A stretch of 64,000 nt of DNA, taken from NCBI RefSeq assembly GCF_900091515.1, contig NZ_LT607410.1:620001-684000 (forward strand). The letters run 5' to 3'. The notes under the pieces were generated by a model that saw only the letters and a program-made list of their open reading frames with translations, was not told where the DNA came from and made no database searches. This DNA is from Micromonospora purpureochromogenes. Lineage in GTDB: Bacteria; Actinomycetota; Actinomycetes; Mycobacteriales; Micromonosporaceae. The position numbers and the translations under genes were made by a program. Shown piece by piece: positions 55,458-62,693 of this stretch; within the stretch, counting starts at the first letter, position 1; each line of letters starts with the position of its first letter.

Positions 55458-58400
55458 GTGTCGGTCACCGACGACATGCGGGCGGAGCCCCGGGCCGGCG
55501 GGCAGCCGCCCGCCCCTGCGCAGCGCGACGGGCAGTTCGACAAGACCCCGCCGCAGGACGTCGCCGCCGAGCAGTGCGTCATCGGCGGCATGCTGCTCTC
55601 CAAGGACGCCATCGCCGACGTCGTGGAGATCCTTAAGTCGAGCGACTTCTACCGGCCGGTGCACGCCACCATCTTCGACGCCATCCTGGACATTTACGGC
55701 CGGGGTGAGCCGGCCGACGGGATCACCGTCGCGGCCGCCCTGGCCGACTCCGGCGATCTCGCCCGGATCGGCGGCGCCCCCTATCTGCACACCTGCATGG
55801 CCGCAGTGCCGACAGCAGCGAACGCGGCGTACTACGCCCGGATCGTCGGCGAGCGCGCGGTGCTTCGTCGGCTGGTCGAGGCCGGCACGCGGATCGTGCA
55901 GCTCGGCTACGGCACCGCTGCTGGCGGTAGCCGAGACGTCGACGACGTGGTCGACCTCGCGCAGCAGGCGGTCTACGAGATCACCGAGCGCCGGGTCAGC
56001 GAGGACTTCGCGGTGCTGGCCGACATGCTCCAGCCGACGCTCGACGAGATCGAGGCGGTCGGGGCGCAGGGCGGGGTGATGACCGGCGTGCCGACCGGCT
56101 TCACCGACCTGGACCGGCTGCTCAACGGCCTGCACCCGGGTCAGTTGATCATCGTGGCGGGGCGACCCGGTCTCGGTAAGGCGCTCGCCCTGGACACCCC
56201 GCTGCCGACCCCGGACGGCTGGACCACCATGGGCGAGGTCCGGGTCGGCGACCAGTTGATGGGCGCTGACGGACGGCCGACGACGATCACCGCCGCCTTT
56301 GACGTGATGTACGACCGTCCCTGCTACGAGGTGGAGTTCTCCGACGGCAGCGTCATCGTGGCCGACGCCGAGCACCTGTGGAAGACGACTACGCGCGCCA
56401 GTCGTCGCGCCAGCGCGGCTCGTCGGGCGGTTGCGTGGTCGCCCGCTGCGGTGGACCGCCTGCGCCGGGCGGCATCCGAGGCGTCCGACGACGCTCGCAT
56501 CAGCGTCGCCGACCTGCGGTCGGTGGTCGGCGGCGAGTTCGTTCACACCGCGCGCCGGGTGGCGCGGAGCCTCCCGCACCTGACTGCCCAGCCCGTGCGC
56601 GGGCGACGCGGTGGTCCGAGTGCCTACACCTACCCGGCCACAGAGCTGTACGGGCGACTTCTGGCTCGCGTGCGGACCTGGCGAGACACGGTCGCCGCCT
56701 CCGAACACGCCGGTGTTGTCACGACCGAACAGATCCGGGCGACGCTGCGTACACCCACAGCCGACCGTAGGCTCAACCATGCGGTGCTGAACGCCGGTGC
56801 GCTTCAACTGCCGGAGGCGGACCTGGCGGTGCCCCCGTACACCCTGGGTGCCTGGTTGGGCGACGGCCACAGCGCCGGTAGTCGGATCACCACCGTCGAC
56901 ACGGAGATCCTGCGGCGGATCGAGCTCGACGGGTTCGAGACGCAGCAGTCCACCTCGGAACCGACGCTGTACTCGATTCGGCCCCCGGCGTGCCCGATGT
57001 GTGGCCGGCGTCGCACGGGTTGCGCGGTCTGCGCCAACTCCCCGTCGTCGCTGGCGCAGTCGCTGCGTGCGATCGGCGTGCTCGACAACAAGCACGTTCC
57101 GAGGGCGTACCTGCGCGCCTCGGAAGCGCAGCGCCGAGCGTTGCTGGCGGGCCTGCTCGACACCGACGGCACCGTTACCAGCAGTGCCAATGTCCAGCTG
57201 ACAACGACCTCGGCGAGGCTCGCCGAGGACGCGTACGAGTTGATCGTCAGCCTCGGATACCGATGCACGATCAGCCGCAAGATGGTCAAGGGGCGCAAGC
57301 CGGAAACCGCTATCGCGTACAACCTCAACTTCACCACGACCGACGACGTGTTCCACCTGCCCCGCAAGCGCGAGGCGCACCGCCTGCGCAGGCGCAGCGA
57401 GACCGCCGTCCGGGCCGACAGTCGTTTTGTCACCGACGTCCGGCGGGTGGACAGCGTGCCCGTCCGCTGTGTGACCGTCGACAACGACGACCACCTGTAC
57501 TTGGCGGGCCGGTCCATGATCCCCACCCACAACAGCACCGCCAGCATGGACTTTGCCCGTAACGCGGCCATCCGCGCCAACCAGGCGGCGGCCATCTTCT
57601 CGCTGGAGATGAGCAAGGTCGAGATCGTCATGCGACTGCTCTCGGCCGAGGCGCGGGTCCCGCTGCACGTGCTGCGCAGCGGCCAGCTCTCCGACGACGA
57701 CTGGACCAAACTGGCCCGCTGCATGGGCGAGATCAGCGAGGCCCCGCTCTTCGTCGACGACACGCCGAGCATGAACCTGATGGAGATCCGGGCGAAGGCG
57801 CGCCGGCTCAAGCAGAAGCACGATCTCAAGATGATCGTGGTCGACTACCTCCAGCTGATGACCTCGCCGAAGCGGACCGAGAGCCGCCAGCAGGAGGTCG
57901 CGGACCTCTCCCGTGGCCTCAAGCTGCTGGCCAAGGAGGTCGAGTGCCCGGTGATCGCGGTGAGCCAGCTGAACCGTGGCCCGGAACAGCGCACCGACAA
58001 GCGGCCCCAGCTGTCCGACCTGCGTGAGTCGGGCTGCCTCACCGCCGACACCAGGCTCATCCGCGCCGACAACAACTCCGAAGTCACGCTGGGTGAGCTG
58101 CTGGAGGCGGGGGCGAGGGAGATTCCGGTCTGGGCGCTCGACGAGAACCTCCGATACGCCCCGCGCACGATGACCCACGTCTTCCCCAGTGGCAACCGGG
58201 AAGTCTTCCGCCTGACCCTGGCCTCCGGAAAGCGAATCGACGCGACAGCCAACCATCCCTTCCTGACCTTCGCGGGTTGGATGCCGCTGGGTGAGCTGAC
58301 GCCGGGAGCCCGTCTCGCCACGCCCAGGCACGTGCCGCCGCCCCTGGCCATCCGGCCCTGGGTTGAGGCTGAGGTGGTGCTGCTGGCGCATCTGCTCGGC

Positions 58401-59495
58401 GACGGCTCATTCGTGCGACGTCAGCCGATCCGTTACGCCAGTCGGGACGAGGAGAACCTGCAGGCTGTCGCGGAGGCCGCGAAGCACTTCGGTATCACCG
58501 CCGTTCGCGACGACTACGAGGCCGCCCGGGTCACCACGCTCCGGCTGCCCGCCCCCTACCGGCTGGCTCGCGGTCGGCGTAATCCGATCGCCGAGTGGCT
58601 GGACGGCCTCGGCCTGTTCGGCCTGAGGTCGCATGAGAAGTTCCTCCCCCAGTCGCTCTTCAGCCTGCCCAAGGAGCAGGTGACCCTCTTCCTCCGGCAC
58701 CTGTGGGCGACTGACGGCTCGGTCTGTCTGAACAAGTCGGGCCGGGGTGGTCGGGTCTACTACTCCTCGACCAGTCGTCGGATGCTCGAGGACGTCTCCC
58801 GTCTGTTGCTCCGGTACGGCATCACGGCTCGGCTCAAGGTGGTGCCCGTGGCGCGTCATCGGCCTCAATACACCCTCGACATCTCGGGGCGGGACGACCA
58901 GCTGCGGTTCCTCCGCGAGATCGGAGTGCACGGTGAGCGGGCCAACAATTGTGTGCAGCTGCTCGCCTCGCTGGAGTCGATGGAGAGCAACACGAACGTC
59001 GACACCGTGCCGACCGAGGTGTGGACCAGGGTTCGCGAGATCCTGGTTGAGCAGGGCATGAGTCACCGCGATTTCGCGAAGGCCCTCGGCACCCAGTTCT
59101 GCGGAAGCACGCTGTGGAAGCACGCACCGAGCCGGTCGAGGCTCGCCAAGATCGCCGCCGTCCTGGATGCCGCCGACCTCGATCTGCACGCTACCAACGA
59201 CATCTTCTGGGACGAGATCGTCTCGATCGAGTCCCTAGGGCAGCAGGACGTCTTCGACGCGACCGTGCTCGGGACCCATAACTTCATCGCCAACGGCATC
59301 GCCACCCACAACTCGATCGAGCAGGATGCCGACGTCGTCATCCTGCTGCACCGCGACGACTACTACGACAAGGAGTCGCCGCGGGCCGGGGAGGCGGACT
59401 TTATCGTCGCCAAGCACAGAAATGGGCCCACCGACAGCATCACCGTCGCCGCCCAGCTGCACCTCTCCCGCTTCGTCGACATGGCGATCGTCTGA
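55458..59495 (+). CDS. dnaB: Replicative DNA helicase DnaB with two inteins
   Basis: Precursor of 1345 residues; after splicing the helicase is 468, the normal size. Extein blocks: N-terminal TPPQDVAAEQCVIGGMLLSK; P-loop VAGRPGLGK joined to STASMDFARN; MKMIVVDYLQLMTSPKRTES-like Walker B region (read LKMIVVDYLQLMTSPKR); and VSQLNRGPEQRTDKRPQLSD-LRESG joined to SIEQDADVVILLHRDDYYDK. Intein 1 covers residues 242-692 and intein 2 residues 860-1285. Both sit in the ATPase core, so helicase activity requires splicing. GTG at 55458 with GTGGAGGGGG. It acts at the fork, loaded by DnaA and DciA. Confidence 0.97.
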   Translation: MSVTDDMRAEPRAGGQPPAPAQRDGQFDKTPPQDVAAEQCVIGGMLLSKDAIADVVEILKSSDFYRPVHATIFDAILDIYGRGEPADGITVAAALADSGDLARIGGAPYLHTCMAAVPTAANAAYYARIVGERAVLRRLVEAGTRIVQLGYGTAAGGSRDVDDVVDLAQQAVYEITERRVSEDFAVLADMLQPTLDEIEAVGAQGGVMTGVPTGFTDLDRLLNGLHPGQLIIVAGRPGLGKALALDTPLPTPDGWTTMGEVRVGDQLMGADGRPTTITAAFDVMYDRPCYEVEFSDGSVIVADAEHLWKTTTRASRRASAARRAVAWSPAAVDRLRRAASEASDDARISVADLRSVVGGEFVHTARRVARSLPHLTAQPVRGRRGGPSAYTYPATELYGRLLARVRTWRDTVAASEHAGVVTTEQIRATLRTPTADRRLNHAVLNAGALQLPEADLAVPPYTLGAWLGDGHSAGSRITTVDTEILRRIELDGFETQQSTSEPTLYSIRPPACPMCGRRRTGCAVCANSPSSLAQSLRAIGVLDNKHVPRAYLRASEAQRRALLAGLLDTDGTVTSSANVQLTTTSARLAEDAYELIVSLGYRCTISRKMVKGRKPETAIAYNLNFTTTDDVFHLPRKREAHRLRRRSETAVRADSRFVTDVRRVDSVPVRCVTVDNDDHLYLAGRSMIPTHNSTASMDFARNAAIRANQAAAIFSLEMSKVEIVMRLLSAEARVPLHVLRSGQLSDDDWTKLARCMGEISEAPLFVDDTPSMNLMEIRAKARRLKQKHDLKMIVVDYLQLMTSPKRTESRQQEVADLSRGLKLLAKEVECPVIAVSQLNRGPEQRTDKRPQLSDLRESGCLTADTRLIRADNNSEVTLGELLEAGAREIPVWALDENLRYAPRTMTHVFPSGNREVFRLTLASGKRIDATANHPFLTFAGWMPLGELTPGARLATPRHVPPPLAIRPWVEAEVVLLAHLLGDGSFVRRQPIRYASRDEENLQAVAEAAKHFGITAVRDDYEAARVTTLRLPAPYRLARGRRNPIAEWLDGLGLFGLRSHEKFLPQSLFSLPKEQVTLFLRHLWATDGSVCLNKSGRGGRVYYSSTSRRMLEDVSRLLLRYGITARLKVVPVARHRPQYTLDISGRDDQLRFLREIGVHGERANNCVQLLASLESMESNTNVDTVPTEVWTRVREILVEQGMSHRDFAKALGTQFCGSTLWKHAPSRSRLAKIAAVLDAADLDLHATNDIFWDEIVSIESLGQQDVFDATVLGTHNFIANGIATHNSIEQDADVVILLHRDDYYDKESPRAGEADFIVAKHRNGPTDSITVAAQLHLSRFVDMAIV
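56181..57533 (+). mobile_element. DnaB intein 1 (P-loop, class 3 signature)
   Basis: 451 residues inserted between the P-loop Lys and Ser (RPGLGK / STAS). It starts ALALDTPLPTPDGWTTMGEV, so position 1 is Ala rather than Cys or Ser. Class 3 inteins use a Trp-Cys-Thr triad: Trp67 in VADAEHLWK, Cys430 in VRCVTVDNDDHLYLAG and Thr449 in the terminal PTHN are all in the expected blocks, so it is classed as class 3. A LAGLIDADG-type homing endonuclease lies in the middle (LGAWLGDGHSAGS and LAGLLDTDGTVTSS). It also carries a CPMC ... CAVC knuckle. Confidence 0.9.
58035..59312 (+). mobile_element. DnaB intein 2 (class 1)
   Basis: 426 residues between ESG and SIEQ, the same site as the cyanobacterial Ssp DnaB intein. 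It begins with Cys1 (CLTADTRLIRADNNSEVTL), has the block B TxxH region (DATANHPFLTFAGWMPLGEL) and ends VLGTHNFIANGIATHN, a class 1 pattern with Ser as the +1 residue. A LAGLIDADG-type endonuclease is suggested by LLAHLLGDGSFVRRQ and LRHLWATDGSVCLNKSG. Both motifs keep an acidic residue. Confidence 0.9.
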
Positions 59496-59551
59496 CCGTC
59501 GCCCGAGCGGCACGGTGACAACGCCCCTGGCGATGCCGGGCCGGCGGCGGC

Positions 59552-60235
59552 TCAGCCGAGCAGCGGGAACCAGCCGGCGGCCTCGCCCAGCGCAGCGCGG
59601 TCCCGGTCGGTGAGCGGCTCGCGGCCGGCGGCCTTGAGCAGGTACTCGGCGTCGTCCCAGTCGCTCGGGCGGACCGCGTCGTCGCTGAGCAGCCCGTCCA
59701 CCGTGGTCACCGCGACGCGGCAGGCGAGCGGCCCGGGCGACGGCGCGTCGGGCAGGTCGAGCACCAGGTCCAGGTGGTGGATGACGGCCTCGGTGGTCAG
59801 CGTGGCCAGAAAGTCGGGTACCCGCAGCACGTGCCCCTGGGTGCTGAAGCAGCCGGCCGGGTCGGCGGCGGTGGCGGCGCGCACGGCAGCGGGGGCGGTG
59901 TCGGACCAGAGCCGGAGCACTCCGCCGGGGCGGTCGAAGGCGGCGGCGGAACGGCGGACCCACCAGGCGTGCCGGGCGGCGTCGTCGCCGTCCCCGCCGG
60001 GCGGGAAGGTGCGCCAGTAGCTGACGTCGTCCACGTCGGGCGGCCCGTCGGCGGGGCTGGCCAGGGCGACCAGGGCGCGCTGGGCGTCGCAGAGCACGTG
60101 GAAGAGCAGGTCGGCGACGAGCCAGCCCCGGCAGCGGGTGGGTCGTTGCAGGTCGGCGTCGTTCCGCCCGGCGACCACGGCGGTGATCCCCTCGTACGCC
60201 TGAGCGAGCGCCTCGTGCTGCGCGATCGACGTCAT
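59552..60235 (-). CDS. DinB/MDMPI-like metal-dependent protein
   Basis: 227 residues from the ATG at 60235. The N-terminal four-helix DinB-like part has a His-containing RGWLVADLLFHVLCDAQRAL and a conserved TTEAVIHHLDLVLDLPD; these match the mycothiol-dependent maleylpyruvate isomerase N-terminal family, in which three histidines bind metal. The actual reaction is unknown; in actinomycetes such proteins often use mycothiol. It lies after dnaB on the opposite strand. Confidence 0.82.
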   Translation of the reverse strand: MTSIAQHEALAQAYEGITAVVAGRNDADLQRPTRCRGWLVADLLFHVLCDAQRALVALASPADGPPDVDDVSYWRTFPPGGDGDDAARHAWWVRRSAAAFDRPGGVLRLWSDTAPAAVRAATAADPAGCFSTQGHVLRVPDFLATLTTEAVIHHLDLVLDLPDAPSPGPLACRVAVTTVDGLLSDDAVRPSDWDDAEYLLKAAGREPLTDRDRAALGEAAGWFPLLG

Positions 60236-60279
60236 GAGGGGGAGCCTGCCACGGGCCGCCCGGATCGGCAGGATGGAAG

Positions 60280-60301
60280 GGCCGGGGCGGGTGCCCCGGC
60301 C
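60280..60301 (-). terminator. Hairpin after the zinc-ribbon gene
   Basis: GGCCGGGGC (60280-60288) pairs perfectly with GCCCCGGCC (60293-60301), just past the stop of the minus-strand gene at 60312. Confidence 0.55.
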
Positions 60302-60311
60302 CCGGTGGCGG

Positions 60312-60722
60312 TCAGCCGAACATCTCGTCGAGGAAGCTCTTGTGCTTCTTGCGCTTGTAGTGCCCGTGGTAGCCGTGGTGCTGCTGCTGGTGCCCGCTGT
60401 GGCCGTACGCCGGCTGCGGCGGGTAGGCCGGCGCGTGCGGCGGCGGGGGCGGCACGGCCGGGTAGCCCGGCTGGTGCGGCGGCGGCGGAGGCGGGGCGTA
60501 CCCGCCTGCCACGTGGCCGGGCTGGGCGGGGCCGTGGCCCGCGGGCTGCCCGGGTGCCGGGGCGGCGTGCTGCTGGTTCCAGTTCGCCTCGGCCTCGAAC
60601 AGCTTCTCGAGTTCACCGCGGTCGAGGAAGATCCCCCGGCACTCGGTGCACTGGTCGATGACGACTCCGCTGCGCTCGTACTGGCGCATGTCTCCGTGAC
60701 ACTTGGGACAGGTGAGCTGCAT
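60312..60722 (-). CDS. Zinc-ribbon protein with Pro/His-rich tail (zf-TFIIB type)
   Basis: 136 residues. The N-terminal zinc ribbon is LTCPKCHGDMRQYERSG then VVIDQCTECRGIFLDRGELE, with CPKC and CTEC, the zf-TFIIB pattern. The rest is Pro/His/Tyr/Gly-rich (PPPPPPHQPGYPAVPPPPPH), then a basic KRKKHKSFLDEMFG end that is conserved in this family. The function is unknown; it could bind metal, nucleic acid or protein. Start at 60722, reading MQLTCPKC. Confidence 0.85.
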   Translation of the reverse strand: MQLTCPKCHGDMRQYERSGVVIDQCTECRGIFLDRGELEKLFEAEANWNQQHAAPAPGQPAGHGPAQPGHVAGGYAPPPPPPHQPGYPAVPPPPPHAPAYPPQPAYGHSGHQQQHHGYHGHYKRKKHKSFLDEMFG

Positions 60723-60751
60723 CGCTCGACCGTACCCGGTCGGCGCGAGGT

Positions 60752-61387
60752 TCAGGCGGTGGCGATCAGCGCCTCGTTGACCTCGTCGTCGGAGACCTCG
60801 TGGAAGTCCTCGTAGTAGGCGCCGACCGCGCCGAACTCCGGCGGGCGCTGGGCGCAGATCACCTGGTCGGCCTCGGCGGCCAGCATCTCGTACGCCTCCT
60901 GGGACCCGACCGGCACCGCGACGACGACCCGGCGGGCGCCGAGGTGGCGGGCGACCTGCACGGCGGCCCGGGCCGTCGCGCCGGTTGCCAGCCCGTCGTC
61001 GACGATCACGGCGGTCCGGCCGGTGAGATCGAGCGGTGGCCGGCCGGCCCGGTACCGGGCCTCCCGGCGTTCCAGCTCGGCCTGTTCCCGGCGCTGCACG
61101 TCGGCGACGTCGTCGGGGCCGAGCCGGGCGGCGACCACGTCGTTGAGCACCCGGACCCCGCCGGGGCCGAGCGCGCCGAAGGCGACCTCGGGCGCCCAGG
61201 GCATGCCGAGCTTGCGGACCACCAGGACGTCCAGGGGCGCGCCGAGCCGGTCGGCGATCACCCGGGCCACCGGCACGCCGCCCCGGACCAGCCCCAGCAC
61301 GATGACGTCGGGTTCTCCGACCAGGCCGGCCAGCCGTTCGGCGAGCTGTCGGCCGGCATCCTCACGATCGCGGTAGGTGCTGCTCAT
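60752..61387 (-). CDS. Phosphoribosyltransferase-domain protein
   Basis: 211 residues with a type I PRTase fold. Blocks: VIVLGLVRGGVPVARVIADR, LDVLVVRKLGMPWAPEVAFG, the PRPP motif TAVIVDDGLATGATARAAVQ, and VPVGSQEAYEMLAAEADQVI. These match the family of ComF-like or predicted phosphoribosyltransferases often found beside stress genes in actinomycetes; the substrate is not known. Start at 61387. The GT87-like gene ends 10 bp upstream on the same strand. Confidence 0.88.
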   Translation of the reverse strand: MSSTYRDREDAGRQLAERLAGLVGEPDVIVLGLVRGGVPVARVIADRLGAPLDVLVVRKLGMPWAPEVAFGALGPGGVRVLNDVVAARLGPDDVADVQRREQAELERREARYRAGRPPLDLTGRTAVIVDDGLATGATARAAVQVARHLGARRVVVAVPVGSQEAYEMLAAEADQVICAQRPPEFGAVGAYYEDFHEVSDDEVNEALIATA

Positions 61388-61397
61388 GTCCTCAGGT

Positions 61398-62693
61398 CTA
61401 CGCCCTGGAGAGGGCCGGTGTCGGCGACTCCGGCGAAACGGTGGTCGGCTGTCCGGCCAGCGCGGGCGCCCAGACGAGCAGGGCGAGCGGGTAGAGCAGG
61501 TAGCCGAAGCGGGTGGTGGGCATCAGCAGGATCGCCGCCAGCAGGCCGTATCCGCAGATCAGCGCGGTGGCGGTGGCGGTGCCGGGCGGGTGGCGCAGCA
61601 GTCGGACGGCGATCGCCACGCCGGCGGCGACGAGCAGGGTCGCGGCGATGACCCGGCCGCCGGGCAGCCCGCTCGCGATCAGGTGCCCGGGGAAGGGGGA
61701 CTGGGCGGGGCTGGTCACCAGCCCGTGGCCGAGCGGGAACCGCAGCACGTTCTCCACCAGCGCGTCCCGGTCGACCAGTACCGCCGGCACCAGGGCTAGC
61801 ACCGGCAGGCCGAGCGCGCCGACGGCGACCCGGAGCCCGGCCCGCCGGGTGGCGCCCCAGAAGATCAGGACCAGGGCGACCGGCCAGGCGAAGAGCTTCA
61901 ACGCGCCGGCGAGCCCGACCGCCACGCCGGCCGCGCCGGGCCGGCCGGCGGCCGCGCACGCCAGCGCCAGCAGGCAGAGCGCGAGTACGGGCAGGTCGTC
62001 GCCGCCGGTGGCGAGGGTGAGGGCGCAGATCGGCAGCACGGTCGCGGCCTGTACGCCGCGCAGCACCGCCGCCGGGTGGGGGCGGCCGGCCGAGGGGCGG
62101 CCGGCGGCGCGCAGCGCGACCACCGCGACGGCCAGCGCCAGCGCGGTGACCAGCGCGAACCACACCCGGGAGTCGGTCCACCAGGCGTCCACGCCGGCCC
62201 GGGGCAGCCCGAACAGCGCCATCCCCGGCTGGTACGGCGTGTAGCCGAGCAGCCGTTCGTCGGCGGGGAGCGCGGCGATCACGTCGGGCCCCAGGTAGGG
62301 GGTGCCCTGCTCGGCGAGCCGGATGCCGGCGTGCTCGACGACCACCACCTCCTCCTGCGCCCGGTCGGTACGCCCCGACGCCCGCTGGATGCTCTGGATC
62401 ACCAGCGGCAGCAGGGCCGTGGTAGCCCAGGCCAGGGCGGTGACCGCCGAGCGCGTCGGCACCCCGGCCAGCCCAGGGCGGCGGCCTCGGAGCAGGAGTT
62501 GGCCGACGACCAGCAGCGCGGCGATCAGGTAGCCGACGGCGGCGACGCTCCCCCAGGCCCGGTGCGGTGCCAGGGTGGAGGTGGCGGCGGTGCTCGCGGC
62601 GAACGCGGCGGCGACCGCGTAGAGGCCGAGGTCGAGGGCGAGGCCGCCGGCGGTGGAGTCCAGGGCGCGCCAGGTGCGGGAGGCGGCGGTCAC
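61398..62693 (-). CDS. GT87-like membrane protein
   Basis: 431 residues, polytopic with about ten membrane segments. Start ATG or equivalent at 62693, overlapping by 4 bp the stop of the GGDEF-EAL gene upstream. The acidic extracytoplasmic loop reads LAEQGTPYLGPDVIAALPAD and a later cytoplasmic-side block is LAGALKLFAWPVALVLIFW, similar to the GT87 / DUF2029 pattern. A mannosyltransferase-like role is possible; no substrate can be named. It is part of a leftward run with the PRTase gene. Confidence 0.75.
   Translation of the reverse strand: MTAASRTWRALDSTAGGLALDLGLYAVAAAFAASTAATSTLAPHRAWGSVAAVGYLIAALLVVGQLLLRGRRPGLAGVPTRSAVTALAWATTALLPLVIQSIQRASGRTDRAQEEVVVVEHAGIRLAEQGTPYLGPDVIAALPADERLLGYTPYQPGMALFGLPRAGVDAWWTDSRVWFALVTALALAVAVVALRAAGRPSAGRPHPAAVLRGVQAATVLPICALTLATGGDDLPVLALCLLALACAAAGRPGAAGVAVGLAGALKLFAWPVALVLIFWGATRRAGLRVAVGALGLPVLALVPAVLVDRDALVENVLRFPLGHGLVTSPAQSPFPGHLIASGLPGGRVIAATLLVAAGVAIAVRLLRHPPGTATATALICGYGLLAAILLMPTTRFGYLLYPLALLVWAPALAGQPTTVSPESPTPALSRA

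Noticed and set aside
55203..58391. 1062-codon minus-strand frame opposite dnaB
   Set aside because: Antisense shadow of dnaB and its first intein; no homology motif.
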